64,000 bases of DNA from contig PHCH01000028.1 in assembly GCA_002840785.1 (NCBI GenBank), positions 1 through 64,000 on the forward strand. Reading direction: 5' to 3'. Below the pieces are notes generated by a model that was not told where the DNA came from, searched no databases, and worked only from the letters and a program-made list of their open reading frames with translations. Positions 29,733 through 40,200 of the stretch are shown piece by piece. A program made the translations under genes and the position numbers. Each line of letters starts with the position of its first letter. Within the stretch, counting starts at the first letter, position 1. This DNA is from Betaproteobacteria bacterium HGW-Betaproteobacteria-4 (lineage in GTDB: Bacteria > Pseudomonadota > Gammaproteobacteria > Burkholderiales > Rhodocyclaceae).

Positions 29733-31417
29733 CCAACATCACCACCCGCAGCGCACCGCAACGCGTCGTCTGGCAACTCGAACAGCAGGGCCTGCACCCG
29801 CTGCTCGCCCGGCTCTATGCCTCACGCGGCATAAAGGACAAGTCCGAACTCGACTACGAATTGAAGTCGCTGATCCCGCCAGCCGCGCTGACCAACGCCA
29901 CGGAAGCAGCCCATCTACTGGCCGACGCCATCGAAGCCGAGGCGAAGATGCTGATCATCGGCGACTACGACTGCGACGGCGCCACTGCCACCGCCGTCGG
30001 CATGCGCGCCCTGAAAGCACTCGGCGCCGACGTCGACTTCCTACTGCCCGACCGCTTCAAGCTTGGCTACGGCCTGTCGCCGGAAATCGTCGATGTCGCC
30101 GCCCAGCAGTCGCCCGACCTCATCATCACCGTCGATAACGGCATCGCCAGCCTCGAAGGTGTCGCCCGCGCCCAGCAGCACGGCATCGCGACGCTAATCA
30201 CCGACCACCATTTGCCGGCCGAAACGCTGCCCGAGGCCGATTGCATCGTCAATCCCAACCAGCCGGGCTGCGACTTTCCGTCCAAATGCATCGCCGGCGT
30301 CGGCGTCATGTTCTACGTCATGCTCGCCCTGCGCGCCGAACTGCGCGAACGCGGTTATTTTGCCGAGCGCCCGGAACCCAATTTCGCCAGCCTGCTCGAC
30401 CTCGTCGCGCTGGGCACCGTCGCCGACGTCGTCAAGCTCGACCGCAACAACCGCATCCTCGTCAGCCAGGGCCTCAAGCGCATGCGCGCCGGCCAGATGC
30501 AGGCCGGCATCGCTGCCCTCTTCAAAGCCGCCGGACGCGACCCGAAAAAAGCCACGGCGATGGACCTCGGCTTCATCCTCGGCCCGCGTCTCAACGCCGC
30601 CGGCCGCCTGGCCGACATGCGCCTCGGCGTCGAATGCCTGCTCACCGATGACCCCAGCCGCGCCCTGCAAATCGCCCAGGAACTCGACACCCTGAACCGC
30701 GAACGCCGCGAGATCGAATCCGGCATGCAGGAACAGGCGCTGATCCTGCTCGAATCGCTCGACGCCAACGAGGCTTCACCCGGCATCGCGCTCTTCGATG
30801 AAAGCTGGCACGAAGGCGTCGTCGGCATCCTCGCCTCGCGCATCAAAGACAAACTGCATCGCCCGGTCTTCGCCTTCGCACCCGGCGAAGGCGGCATCGT
30901 CAAGGGTTCGGGCCGCTCTATTCCTGGCCTGCACCTGCGCGACGCCCTCGACCTCGTCGCCAAGCGTGCCCCCGGCCTGCTCATCCGCTTCGGCGGCCAC
31001 GCCATGGCGGCCGGTGCTACGGTCAACGCCGAAAACTTCGAAAAATTCAAATCCCTGTTCGCCGAAGTCGCCGGCGAACTACTCGCCCCGGCCGACCTTA
31101 CCCGCACGCTGGAAACCGATGGGAACCTAGAAGGCAGCTACATTTCCCTCGCCACCGCCCGCCTGCTCGAAAACGAAATCTGGGGCCAGGGCTTCCCGGC
31201 ACCGCTGTTCATGGACGATTTCGAGGTCGAACAGCAGCGCGTGCTCAAGGACAAACACCTCAAACTGCGCCTGCGCAAAGGCGACACCCGCATCGACGCC
31301 ATCCAGTTCAACTTCAGCACCCAGCCCGGCAACCGCACGCGCCTCGCCTACCGGCTGACCATCAACGAATACATGGGCGTCGAAAGCCCGCAGTTGATGG
31401 TGGAGCATCTGGAGTAG
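29729..31417 (+). CDS. recJ: Single-stranded-DNA-specific exonuclease RecJ
   Basis: 'MLIIGDYDCDGATATAVG', 'DLIITVDNGIASLEG', 'LITDHHLPAETLPEADCIVNPNQPGC', 'LIRFGGHAMAAG'; GTG start overlapping previous stop. Confidence 0.95.
   Translation: MTNITTRSAPQRVVWQLEQQGLHPLLARLYASRGIKDKSELDYELKSLIPPAALTNATEAAHLLADAIEAEAKMLIIGDYDCDGATATAVGMRALKALGADVDFLLPDRFKLGYGLSPEIVDVAAQQSPDLIITVDNGIASLEGVARAQQHGIATLITDHHLPAETLPEADCIVNPNQPGCDFPSKCIAGVGVMFYVMLALRAELRERGYFAERPEPNFASLLDLVALGTVADVVKLDRNNRILVSQGLKRMRAGQMQAGIAALFKAAGRDPKKATAMDLGFILGPRLNAAGRLADMRLGVECLLTDDPSRALQIAQELDTLNRERREIESGMQEQALILLESLDANEASPGIALFDESWHEGVVGILASRIKDKLHRPVFAFAPGEGGIVKGSGRSIPGLHLRDALDLVAKRAPGLLIRFGGHAMAAGATVNAENFEKFKSLFAEVAGELLAPADLTRTLETDGNLEGSYISLATARLLENEIWGQGFPAPLFMDDFEVEQQRVLKDKHLKLRLRKGDTRIDAIQFNFSTQPGNRTRLAYRLTINEYMGVESPQLMVEHLE
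31015..31051 (+). repeat. Dispersed ACGGTCAAC motif, copy inside recJ
   Basis: TGCTACGGTCAACGCCGAAAACTTCGAAAAATTCAAA. Confidence 0.7.
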
Positions 31418-31443
31418 CCGCAATTTGGTATTTGCCGCGCCAT

Positions 31444-31481
31444 TGCTACGGTCAACCGGAAAAAACGGCCAAAATCGAAAT
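31444..31481 (+). repeat. Dispersed ACGGTCAAC motif, intergenic copy after recJ
   Basis: TGCTACGGTCAACCGGAAAAAACGGCCAAAATCGAAAT. Confidence 0.93.
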
Positions 31482-31530
31482 CCCGCCATGCCGCTCGCCG
31501 GCCAGGCGGGATTAGCCAAAGGCAGCAAGG

Positions 31531-32439
31531 TTATTCCCGATAAGCCAGGGCGGCATTGCCACGCAGTTGCTCAACCAGCACATCGACCAGCGCACGAACT
31601 TTGGCGGAGGCTTGCCGGCCTTCGAGGTGAATGATGTGGACGGGCAGCGCCGGCGGCTCGCTGTCAGCAAACAACCGGATCAGATTCCCGTTCGCCAGAT
31701 GGCCCGCCACCTGGTAGGACATCAGACGCGTCACGCCAAAGCCCATCAGCGCCGCCTCGATGGCCGCCGCATTGTTGCTGACAGTCAGGCGCGGCCGAAG
31801 CTTGACGCTGAATTGCCGCTTGCCGTCGCCCAGGCGCCATTCGGTACCCGGCGATACCGCGCTGGCCGAGATGATGTTCTGCCCGGCCAGATCGCTCGGC
31901 TCCCTCAACTCGGGGTGCCGGGCCAGGTAGTCGGGCGCAGCGCAAATGACGCGACGGACCGATCCGACCGGAACGGCGCGCATCGTCGAATCGGGTAGCT
32001 CGCCGATACGGACGCCGACATCGATGCCCTCCTCGAGCAAATTGACCACCCGGTCGACATAAACCGCGCTGACCGAAACCTCCGGGTAACGCGCCAGGAA
32101 TTCGACGATACCCGGCATGACGTGCATGCTGCCGAAAAGGACCGGCGCCGTGACGACCAATTGGCCACGCACCGTGGCGTGAACGCCGGCCGCCGCCTCG
32201 TCGGCCTCGTCGGCCTCAGCCAGAATTCGGCGGGCGCTTTCCAGATAGCGCTGACCGGCATCGGTGGCCCGGACAAAGCGCGTCGTCCGGGACAACAGCT
32301 TGACCCCGAGATGCGCCTCCAGCGCCGCTATGGTCCGCGTCACAGCGGGCGGCGACATGGCCAGCCGACGCGCCGCGGCGGCGAAACTCTCCTCTTCGGC
32401 CACAGCAACAAAGACGCCCATCGAGTAAAGCCGGTCCAT
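31531..32439 (-). CDS. LysR family transcriptional regulator
   Basis: 'MDRLYSMGVFVAVAEEESFAAAARRLAMSPPAVTRTIAALEAHLGVKLLSRTTRFVRATDAGQRY'. Confidence 0.94.
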   Translation of the reverse strand: MDRLYSMGVFVAVAEEESFAAAARRLAMSPPAVTRTIAALEAHLGVKLLSRTTRFVRATDAGQRYLESARRILAEADEADEAAAGVHATVRGQLVVTAPVLFGSMHVMPGIVEFLARYPEVSVSAVYVDRVVNLLEEGIDVGVRIGELPDSTMRAVPVGSVRRVICAAPDYLARHPELREPSDLAGQNIISASAVSPGTEWRLGDGKRQFSVKLRPRLTVSNNAAAIEAALMGFGVTRLMSYQVAGHLANGNLIRLFADSEPPALPVHIIHLEGRQASAKVRALVDVLVEQLRGNAALAYRE

Positions 32440-32564
32440 TTTAGAATTCCATTATCTGCAATAATAAATTGTGAAATATGGATATTCTTCTATTTCATAC
32501 ACACGAGCAAGATGCGTTTCAGGCACTGCGCAACCCGCACGGTGAATCAAACAGGAGAACTTCC

Positions 32565-33107
32565 ATGTCACGCATCAGCATTCCCTCAGCCGATCAAACC
32601 CCGTCCGCCTCTTTGCCGCTGCTCGAGGCCGTCCTGCGCCAACTCGGCGTCGTCCCCAACCTGATGAAAGTCGTCGGCCACAGCCCGGCGGCCCTGGAAG
32701 GCTACTTGAGCCTGAACGGCGCCCTCGGCAAAGGCAGCATCGGCGCCCAGACCAGCGAGCGGATCGCCCTGGCGGTGGCCGAGCTCAACGGCTGCGCTTA
32801 TTGCCTGTCGGCCCACAGCTATCTCGGCAGCAATCTGGCCAAGCTCGACGCCGCCGAACTCGACGCCAATCGTCATGGCAACTCGACCGACCCCAAGGCC
32901 GCCGCCGCCCTGCGCTTCGCCACACGCGTCGTCGGCACGCGCGGCCATGTCGCCAACGCCGACCTGGCCGAGATCAAAGCCGCCGGCTTCAGCGAAGCCG
33001 AGGTAATCGAGATCGTTTTGCTGGTCGCCCTCAACACGCTGACCAACTACGTCAATAACGTCGCCCGGACGGACATCGACTTCCCGGTCGTCCATCCATT
33101 CCAATAA
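32565..33107 (+). CDS. Carboxymuconolactone decarboxylase/AhpD-like peroxidase-related protein
   Basis: 'SERIALAVAELNGCAYCLSAHSYLGSNLAKLD' CxxC..H AhpD motif. Confidence 0.92.
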   Translation: MSRISIPSADQTPSASLPLLEAVLRQLGVVPNLMKVVGHSPAALEGYLSLNGALGKGSIGAQTSERIALAVAELNGCAYCLSAHSYLGSNLAKLDAAELDANRHGNSTDPKAAAALRFATRVVGTRGHVANADLAEIKAAGFSEAEVIEIVLLVALNTLTNYVNNVARTDIDFPVVHPFQ

Positions 33108-33136
33108 ACCGGTTCACATTTACGGAGCGGATAGCC

Positions 33137-33754
33137 ATGAGCCAGGAACGCAAAATCGCCAGCGATATCGCCTTCACACCCGGCGTCAAGGCTATCCAAT
33201 CCCGCAAAGGTTCGCGCGATGCCTATGCCCGCATGGAAAGTCTGGGCGGCTGGGCGACGACGATCAACGGCGATCTCGCCGAATTCATCGGGCAACAAAC
33301 CAGTGTCTTTCTCGCCACGGCCAACCGCGACGGCCAGCCTTACATCCAGCACCGCGGCGGGCCGCCCGGCTTTCTGGTTGTGCTCGATGAACAGACCATT
33401 GCCTTCGCGGATTTCAACGGTAACCGGCAATACATCACGAGCGGCAATCTGGCCGAGAACCCCAGGGCGCATCTCTTCCTGATCGACTACGCAACGCAGC
33501 AACGTTTCAAGCTGTGGGGAACCGCCCGCGTCGTCGAGGACGACAGGGCGCTGACTGACCGGCTGATGCCGCAAAACTACCGTGCAAGAAGTGAACAGGC
33601 CATAGTGTTCACCGTCGAAGTCTGGGATGCCAACTGCTCGCAACATATCCCGCAACGCCTCGAAGCCGGTGATGTGTCCAGGGCACTGCAAAGCCGCGAC
33701 GCGAAAATTGCCGAACTGGAAGCCGAGATCAAACGACTAAGCAGCAATCGATAA
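33137..33754 (+). CDS. Pyridoxamine 5'-phosphate oxidase family protein
   Basis: 'FIGQQTSVFLATANRDGQPYIQHRGGPPGFLVVLDEQTIAFADFNGNRQYITSGNLAENPRAHLFLIDY'. Confidence 0.92.
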   Translation: MSQERKIASDIAFTPGVKAIQSRKGSRDAYARMESLGGWATTINGDLAEFIGQQTSVFLATANRDGQPYIQHRGGPPGFLVVLDEQTIAFADFNGNRQYITSGNLAENPRAHLFLIDYATQQRFKLWGTARVVEDDRALTDRLMPQNYRARSEQAIVFTVEVWDANCSQHIPQRLEAGDVSRALQSRDAKIAELEAEIKRLSSNR

Positions 33755-33760
33755 GGAAGC

Positions 33761-34231
33761 ATGATGGAAACCAAACCACCCCTGCCGCCGTTCACCACCG
33801 ACAGCGCCACCCAGAAAGTCCGACTGGCAGAGGACGCCTGGAACAGCCGCGACCCGGACCGCGTCGTGCTGGTCTATACCGACGACACGCGCTGGCGCAA
33901 CCGAACCGAATTCCCGGTCGGCCGCGAGCAGGTACATCAATTCCTGACACGCAAATGGCAAAAGGAATTGGACTACCGCCTGATCAAGGAACTCTGGGCT
34001 TGCACCGACAACCGCATCGCGGTGCGTTTCGCCTATGAATACCATGACGAGACGGGACAATGGTTTCGTGCCTATGGCAACGAAAACTGGGAATTCAACG
34101 AACACGGCTACATGCAGCGCCGTTTTGCCAGCATCAACGACCTGCCGATCAACGCGAGCGAACGAAAGTTCTTCTGGCCGCTCGGCCGGCGCCCCGATGA
34201 CCATCCGTCCCTGAGCGACCTCGGACTATGA
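33761..34231 (+). CDS. DUF1348/NTF2-like protein
   Basis: '[62 protein letters not shown]'. Confidence 0.93.
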   Translation: MMETKPPLPPFTTDSATQKVRLAEDAWNSRDPDRVVLVYTDDTRWRNRTEFPVGREQVHQFLTRKWQKELDYRLIKELWACTDNRIAVRFAYEYHDETGQWFRAYGNENWEFNEHGYMQRRFASINDLPINASERKFFWPLGRRPDDHPSLSDLGL

Positions 34232-34779
34232 ATCCAACGCGCGAACTGTATGTCAGCACCGATATCGAAACCGATGGCCCGATCGTCGGCAAGAACGCCA
34301 TGCTTAGTATCGGCTCGGCCGTCTTTAGCGCTGACAAACAGTTGCTGGCGACGTTCTCAGCCAATCTGGAAACGCCGCCGGACAGCGAGCCAGACCGGCA
34401 CACCATGGCCTGGTGGGCCACCCAGCCGGATGCCTGGGCCACCTGCCGGGTCAATCCCGAAGCCCCCGAAACGGCGATAACCCGATACGCCGCCTGGCTA
34501 AAGGCGCTGCCCGGAAAAGCTGTCTTCGTCGCCTACCCCGCCGCCTTCGACTTCCCCTACGTACTCTGGTATCTCAACCACTACGCTGGCGAAAACCCAT
34601 TCGGCTATTCGGTCATCGACATCAAAACCTACGCCATGGCCATCCTGCGCAAGCCCTACCACCAATGTGGCAGAGCTTCGATGCCCGCAGATTGGTTCGA
34701 CCCGTCGCCACATACGCACATCGCCCTGGACGACGCAATAGAACAGGGCCAGCTCTTTTGCAACATGTTGAAACGATGA
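34228..34779 (+). CDS. 3'-5' exoribonuclease/exonuclease-like protein
   Basis: '[27 protein letters not shown]' DxE exonuclease motif I; '[14 protein letters not shown]' C-terminal HxxxDD motif. Confidence 0.85.
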   Translation: MNPTRELYVSTDIETDGPIVGKNAMLSIGSAVFSADKQLLATFSANLETPPDSEPDRHTMAWWATQPDAWATCRVNPEAPETAITRYAAWLKALPGKAVFVAYPAAFDFPYVLWYLNHYAGENPFGYSVIDIKTYAMAILRKPYHQCGRASMPADWFDPSPHTHIALDDAIEQGQLFCNMLKR

Positions 34780-34800
34780 TCCGTCAAACGTGCACTGATT

Positions 34801-34880
34801 CGCATCACCCATTGCCGACTGACCATCAATGGATACATGGGCGTCGAAGTCCCTAATTGATGGTTGAGCACTTGGAATAG
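34801..34880 (+). pseudogene. Displaced degenerate copy of the recJ 3' end
   Basis: CTGACCATCAATGGATACATGGGCGTCGAAGTCCCTAATTGATGGTTGAGCACTTGGAATAG vs recJ 3' end CTGACCATCAACGAATACATGGGCGTCGAAAGCCCGCAGTTGATGGTGGAGCATCTGGAGTAG. Confidence 0.85.
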
Positions 34881-34906
34881 ACGTTAACCGAAGGGGACGG
34901 AACCAT

Positions 34907-34944
34907 TCCCGCGGTCAACCAGAAAAAACGGCCAAAACTGAAAT
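34907..34944 (+). repeat. Dispersed motif, intergenic copy (GCGGTCAAC core variant)
   Basis: TCCCGCGGTCAACCAGAAAAAACGGCCAAAACTGAAAT. Confidence 0.88.
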
Positions 34945-35031
34945 AACACCAGCCGATCCATCATCGCAAAAAGCGATGACAAGCAATTCAGTCGTGCCTA
35001 CTGTGTTTGGTCAGGAACAGTCAGCGAATGC

Positions 35032-35064
35032 GACAAACAAAAGAGGCGCCCGCAGGCGCCCTTA
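35032..35064 (-). terminator. Rho-independent terminator for the PEP-CTERM gene
   Basis: Minus strand GGGCGCC-TGCG-GGCGCC followed by TCTTTTGTTTG. Confidence 0.75.
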
Positions 35065-35083
35065 AATGAATCACCGGAAAAAC

Positions 35084-35992
35084 TTAGCTTTTCCTGTGCC
35101 GAATCACTGCAACACCAAGCAACCCCAAGCCAAGCAGGGCAAGACTGGCCGGTTCGGGAACGTCACTCGACGGCTGAGGATCGCGAGCCCAAACCGAAAT
35201 GTACGAAATGGTTTGAGCATCTCCCTTATCGTTCGTGAAATCATCCGTATTCCACTCGCCGGTGAAAGAATAAGGCGTCACGAAATCGAAACCGGGTATT
35301 CCTTGGCCAAGCAAATTGAAATTGAAATCGTAGACCGCGAATCCATCCTGCCCGGAGTGAAGTACGAAGGCCAGATGATCGAAGGCATTTCTCCCCAGTA
35401 CGGCCTGAACTTTCGCAATGATGTCCACCGTAGTTTCAATCTCCCACGAACCTTCCGTGCAGCCCGTGTTGGAACAATTGAAGGCTACCCGCAGAACCTG
35501 TTCGATCAGGGAATTTCCAAGCGCATCAAGGGGATTCGTTGAGTACTCCATAGCAGACCACGATCCGCCTGAATAATTACTCTTGGCCAGCTTGATCCAA
35601 CCCGGATCGGTTGCGACACCATTGCCATCAAGATCAAGCATCTGATCAGCCGAAGTGGTCAGGAATTCATTGCCCAACAAAACCGTAGTGGAACCTTTCT
35701 TCTCGCCGTTTAGAAGGCCATCTTCGATCCGGCCGATATTCTCATCGGTCGAGAGTGTTCCATCACCATTTACCCCATTGATCTTGATAGTTCCGAGGCA
35801 GCCAGTAGCAGACTGCGAACCGGTATATACCACCCCGGAATTATCTAGCGGACTCGTCTCTATGCTGGTAATCGTGACGCTATCCAGCGTACACGTAGCT
35901 GCTTGTGCGGAATTTCCAAAGACAATACCCGTCAGCAGAGCAATGGAAAGTGCAGTCAGGGATTTTGATTTTAGCGATTTCATTTTGGTCAC
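35084..35992 (-). CDS. PEP-CTERM sorting domain-containing secreted protein
   Basis: Signal peptide and C-terminal 'SSDVPEPASLALLGLGLLGVAVIRHRKS'. Confidence 0.95.
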   Translation of the reverse strand: MTKMKSLKSKSLTALSIALLTGIVFGNSAQAATCTLDSVTITSIETSPLDNSGVVYTGSQSATGCLGTIKINGVNGDGTLSTDENIGRIEDGLLNGEKKGSTTVLLGNEFLTTSADQMLDLDGNGVATDPGWIKLAKSNYSGGSWSAMEYSTNPLDALGNSLIEQVLRVAFNCSNTGCTEGSWEIETTVDIIAKVQAVLGRNAFDHLAFVLHSGQDGFAVYDFNFNLLGQGIPGFDFVTPYSFTGEWNTDDFTNDKGDAQTISYISVWARDPQPSSDVPEPASLALLGLGLLGVAVIRHRKS

Positions 35993-36202
35993 CTTGTGCT
36001 GTGCAGAAACCGCATATGGAATTTTGCGGCTTCAATGATCAAACAGCACAACCCATGCCACTTTGAAATCGCATGGAATAGACAACCTGCCGGCAAGCCC
36101 TCCCAGAGGGCAAAAATCGCATTTTCATAAATCGAAAATGGGCGTCTGTAAAGTTACCCGACACCACGACGCAAACCATTGCCCAAGCGGCGAAGATCGC
36201 CG

Positions 36203-37213
36203 CTAGTAGCGCACCCCGGCCGGCGGCACGAAGGAATTCAGGACATGCAGATAAGATGCCCGGGCGAAGGTGCTAGGGTTCGGTGAATTCTGCTGGCTCA
36301 TCGAGCCTTTCATCTGCGCGACCGAGGTGTATTCGCGCTCGCGCAGCCAGTCGGTCATGCCTTGCAGGACTTCGCTAAGCGCCTGCGGGCCGCGTTTGAG
36401 CAGGGCGCTGGCCATGTGCACGACGTCGGCGCCGGCGAGCAGCATTTTGAGCGCGTCATCTGCCGTATGGACGCCACCGGTGGCGGCCAGCGACAGCTTT
36501 GTGCTGCCACGCAGGATGGCGATCCAGCGCATGGCGAGCAGGGTATCGGCCGAGGACGACAGTTGCACCCGGTCGACGACGCTCAGGGTTTCCAGATCGA
36601 TGTCGGGCTGGAAGAAGCGGTTGAACAGCGAGACGCCCGCCGCCCCGGCCGCTTCGGCCTGATGGACGAAATGCGGCAGCGAGGAGAAGAAGGGCGAGAG
36701 TTTCATGCCGACCGGAATGCTCACCGCACCCTTGAGTTCCTGCAGCAACGAAATGTGGTGGTCCTCGATGGCTTCTCCGGAAACCTTGGGATCGCTTGGC
36801 ATGTACCAGGCGTTGAGTTCGAGCGCGTCGGCGCCGGCGGCTTCCAGTTCCTTGCCGAGTTCGACCCAGCCGTTGAGCGTTGAGCCATTCAGGCTGGCGA
36901 CGACGGGAATGGACAGGCGCGACTTGAGACGGAGGATTTTTTCGAGATAGCTGTCGAGCCGGCTCTGGTAGTCGTGACCGAAAGGCAGGTGGCCGGCCGA
37001 TTCGCCGAAGGTGTCGGGATGAACCAGGAAGCGGTCGATCATCCGCTCGTCGTGGCGAACGTCCTCTTCGAACAGCGAATGCATGACGATGGCCGCGGCA
37101 CCGGCGTCTTCGAGGTGCAGCACGGTATCGAGCTCGCGGCTAAGCGGGCTCGATGACGGAACCAGCGGGTTCTTGAGGTGCAGTCCGAGGTAGGTCGTGG
37201 ACAGATCAGGCAT
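36203..37213 (-). CDS. Dihydroorotate dehydrogenase-like protein (nifJ-linked)
   Basis: 'MPDLSTTYLGLHLKNPLVPSSSPLSRELDTVLHLEDAGAAAIVMHSLFEEDV...GVSLFNRFFQPDIDLE...AATGGVHTADDALKMLLAGADVVHMASALL'. Confidence 0.9.
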   Translation of the reverse strand: MPDLSTTYLGLHLKNPLVPSSSPLSRELDTVLHLEDAGAAAIVMHSLFEEDVRHDERMIDRFLVHPDTFGESAGHLPFGHDYQSRLDSYLEKILRLKSRLSIPVVASLNGSTLNGWVELGKELEAAGADALELNAWYMPSDPKVSGEAIEDHHISLLQELKGAVSIPVGMKLSPFFSSLPHFVHQAEAAGAAGVSLFNRFFQPDIDLETLSVVDRVQLSSSADTLLAMRWIAILRGSTKLSLAATGGVHTADDALKMLLAGADVVHMASALLKRGPQALSEVLQGMTDWLREREYTSVAQMKGSMSQQNSPNPSTFARASYLHVLNSFVPPAGVRY

Positions 37214-40200
37214 TCGGTTCTTCCTTCTTGTCTGCGGCCGCCTGGGCCTTTTCATCAATGGCGGCTTCGGGCAGCACCATTTCCGAGAGTTCGACGTATT
37301 CCTGGTGGCGCAGGCGGGCATCCTTGCCGGCTTGCGCCATGAAATAGACCGAAGCATCCGGCTTCAGTCGTTCGAGGATGGTAAAGCGCGCTTCGTTGCC
37401 GGCGAAATCGCTGAACGGAATGCTTGGCGCGGCGCTATCGACCGACAACGGATTCTTGCCCTGGCTGCGCAGGCGCGGGTCGTAGCGGAGCAACGGCCAA
37501 TGACCGGCCTTGACCGCCAGATCCTGCTGGCGCAGGTTGTTCGAGAGGTCGACGCCATGCGCGATGCACGGGCTGTAGGCGATGATGATCGAGACGCCGG
37601 GATAGCTTTCGGCCTCAAGGAAGGCCTTGAGCGTATGCACATCCTTGGCGCCGTAGGCGACCTGGGCGACGTAGACGTTTTCGTAGTCCATGGCGATACG
37701 GGCCAGATCCTTCTTGCGGTTGGGCTGGCCACCGGCCGCGAACTTGGCAACAGCGCCGCGCGGCGTGGCCTTGGAATTCTGACCGCCGGTGTTGGAATAA
37801 ACCTCGGTGTCGAGGACGAGGATATTGACGTCCTCGCCGGACGACAGAACATGATCGAGGCCACCGAAACCGATGTCGTAGGCCCAGCCGTCGCCGCCGA
37901 TGATCCACACGCTGCGCCGGATCAGGTATTCGGCGACAGCGGCCAGCTGGTCGGCGGCCGGTGTGCCAATTGCCGACAGCTTGGCGAGAAGTTTGGACAC
38001 CCGTTCGCGCTGTTCATGAATGCCGGCTTCACTGCTCTGGTCGGCATTGAGCAGCGCCTGCACCTGGGCGTCGCCGATTTCCAGCGCCATGGCGCGCAAC
38101 TGGCCGCGTGCCGCATCGGCCAGCTTGTTGGTACCGATGCGCATGCCAAGGCCGAACTCGGCGTTGTCCTCGAACAACGAATTGCTCCAGGCCGGGCCGC
38201 GGCCGTTGGCGTCGGTGGTGTAGGGCGTGGCCGGCAGATTGCCGCCGTAGATCGACGAACAGCCGGTAGCGTTGGCAACCAGCATGCGGTCGCCGAAGAG
38301 CTGCGTGGCCAGTCGGATGTACGGCGTTTCGCCACAACCGACGCAGGCGCCGGAAAACTCGAACATCGGCGGCAACAGCATCGAACCGGGAATGGTGTTG
38401 CGCTTGGCGACGGTACGGTCGTAATCGGGCAGCTTGAGGAAGAAATCCCAGTTTTCGGCTTCCGGTGCCCGCAGCGGGGCCTGTTCGGCCATGTTGAGCG
38501 CCTTGCGCGAGACGTTGGATTTATCGCGAATCGGGCAGACCTCGACGCACAGCGTGCAGCCGGTGCAATCCTCGGGCGCCACCTGGTAGCTCATCTTCCA
38601 GCCGGCCGGGTAATCCTTGCTGCGGATAGCCATGGTCTTGAACGTCGCCGGCGCCTCGGCAACCAGCTCGGGCGGGAAAGCCTTGGCGCGGATGGCCGAA
38701 TGCGGGCAGACGAAAACGCACTTGCCGCACTGCGTGCACAAGTCGGTTTCGAGGACCGGGATTTCGAGGGCCAGATTGCGCTTTTCGTACTTGGCGGTGC
38801 CGGTCGGGAAGGTGCCGTCGGCCGGAAACAGCGATACGGGCAGGCTGTCGCCCTTGCCGGCAATCATCGGCAGGGTAAGCTTGCGGACGAACTCCGAAGC
38901 ATGTTGGGCGGTGCGTTCCGGGACCAGGATGTCGGCGGAGGCAAACTCAGCCGGCACCGGCACTTCGTGCAGGCAGACCAAGGTCTTGTCGATGGCCTTG
39001 AAGTTCAACTCGGCGATGCGCCGGCCCTTGCGACCGTAAGTTTTTTCGACAGCATGCTTGATCGCGGCGATGGCCTCGTCCTGCGGCAGGATGCCGGAAA
39101 TGGCGAAGAAGCAGGTCTGCATGACCGTGTTGATGCGCCGCCCCATGTCGGCTTCGAGGGCGACCTGGTAGGCGTCGATGACATGAAAATGGATGCGCTT
39201 GGCGATCATCTGCTGCTGCATGGCAGCCGGCAACGTCGCCCACACCCTGTCGGCCGGAACCGGCGTGTTGAGCAGGAAGACGGCGCCCGGCGCGGCATGG
39301 GCCAGCAGGTCGTGGGTTTCGAGGAAAAGCGGCTGGTGGCAGGCGATGAACTTGGCGTCGCCCTCGCCGGTCAGGTAGGTGGCGCGGATCGGCTGCGAGC
39401 CGAAACGCAGGTGCGAGACGGTCATCGCCCCCGACTTCTTCGAGTCGTAAACAAAATAGCCCTGGGCGTGCAGATCGGTTTCGTCGCCGATGATCTTGAT
39501 CGAATTCTTGTTGGCCGAGACGGTGCCGTCCGAACCCAGGCCATAGAAGACGGCGCCGAAGGTTTCGCGCACGGCGTCGGTGCGGAAAGTCGGGTCGTAG
39601 GGCAGCGAAAGGTGCGTCACATCGTCGTTGACGCCCACCGTGAAGCGTTTGTTGCCGACTCCTACGGTCAACCGGAAAAAAACGGCAAAAACCATGGCCG
39701 GCGTGAATTCCTTGGAGGCCAGCCCGTAGCGCCCGCCGAGCACTTTCGGCATGGTCGCGAAGCGTGGCGACTCGCCGGCGGCATCTTCGGCCAGAGCGAC
39801 CAGCACATCCTTGAACAGCGGCTCGCCATCGGCGCCCGGCTCCTTGCAGCGGTCGAGCACGGCGATGGCGCGGGTCGTCACCGGCAAGGCGGCGAGCAGC
39901 GCTTCCGGCGCCCACGGGCGATAGAGGCGAACCTTGAGCAGGCCGACTTTCTCGCCCTGGCGGTTGAGGTGTTCAACGGTTTCCTGCGCCGTTTCCGCCC
40001 CCGAGCCCATCATGACGATGACGCGTTCGGCGTCGGGCGCACCGACGTAATCGAACAGCTTGTAGTGCCGCCCGGTCAGTTCGCCGTACAAGTCCATGGC
40101 CTGCTGGACAACGCCCGGGAAGGCATCGAACCACGGGTTCTGCGCCTCGCGGGCCTGGAAGAAGACGTCGGGATTCTGTGAACTGCCGCGCAGCACCGGG

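Noticed and set aside
31531-34779. Possible mobile island carrying a transposase/integrase
   Set aside because: No transposase or integrase seen; only the duplicated recJ tail suggests recombination, reported as a finding instead.
37197-40181. 994-aa plus-strand ORF
   Set aside because: Antisense shadow ORF of nifJ in GC-rich DNA; low-complexity, no recognisable domain.
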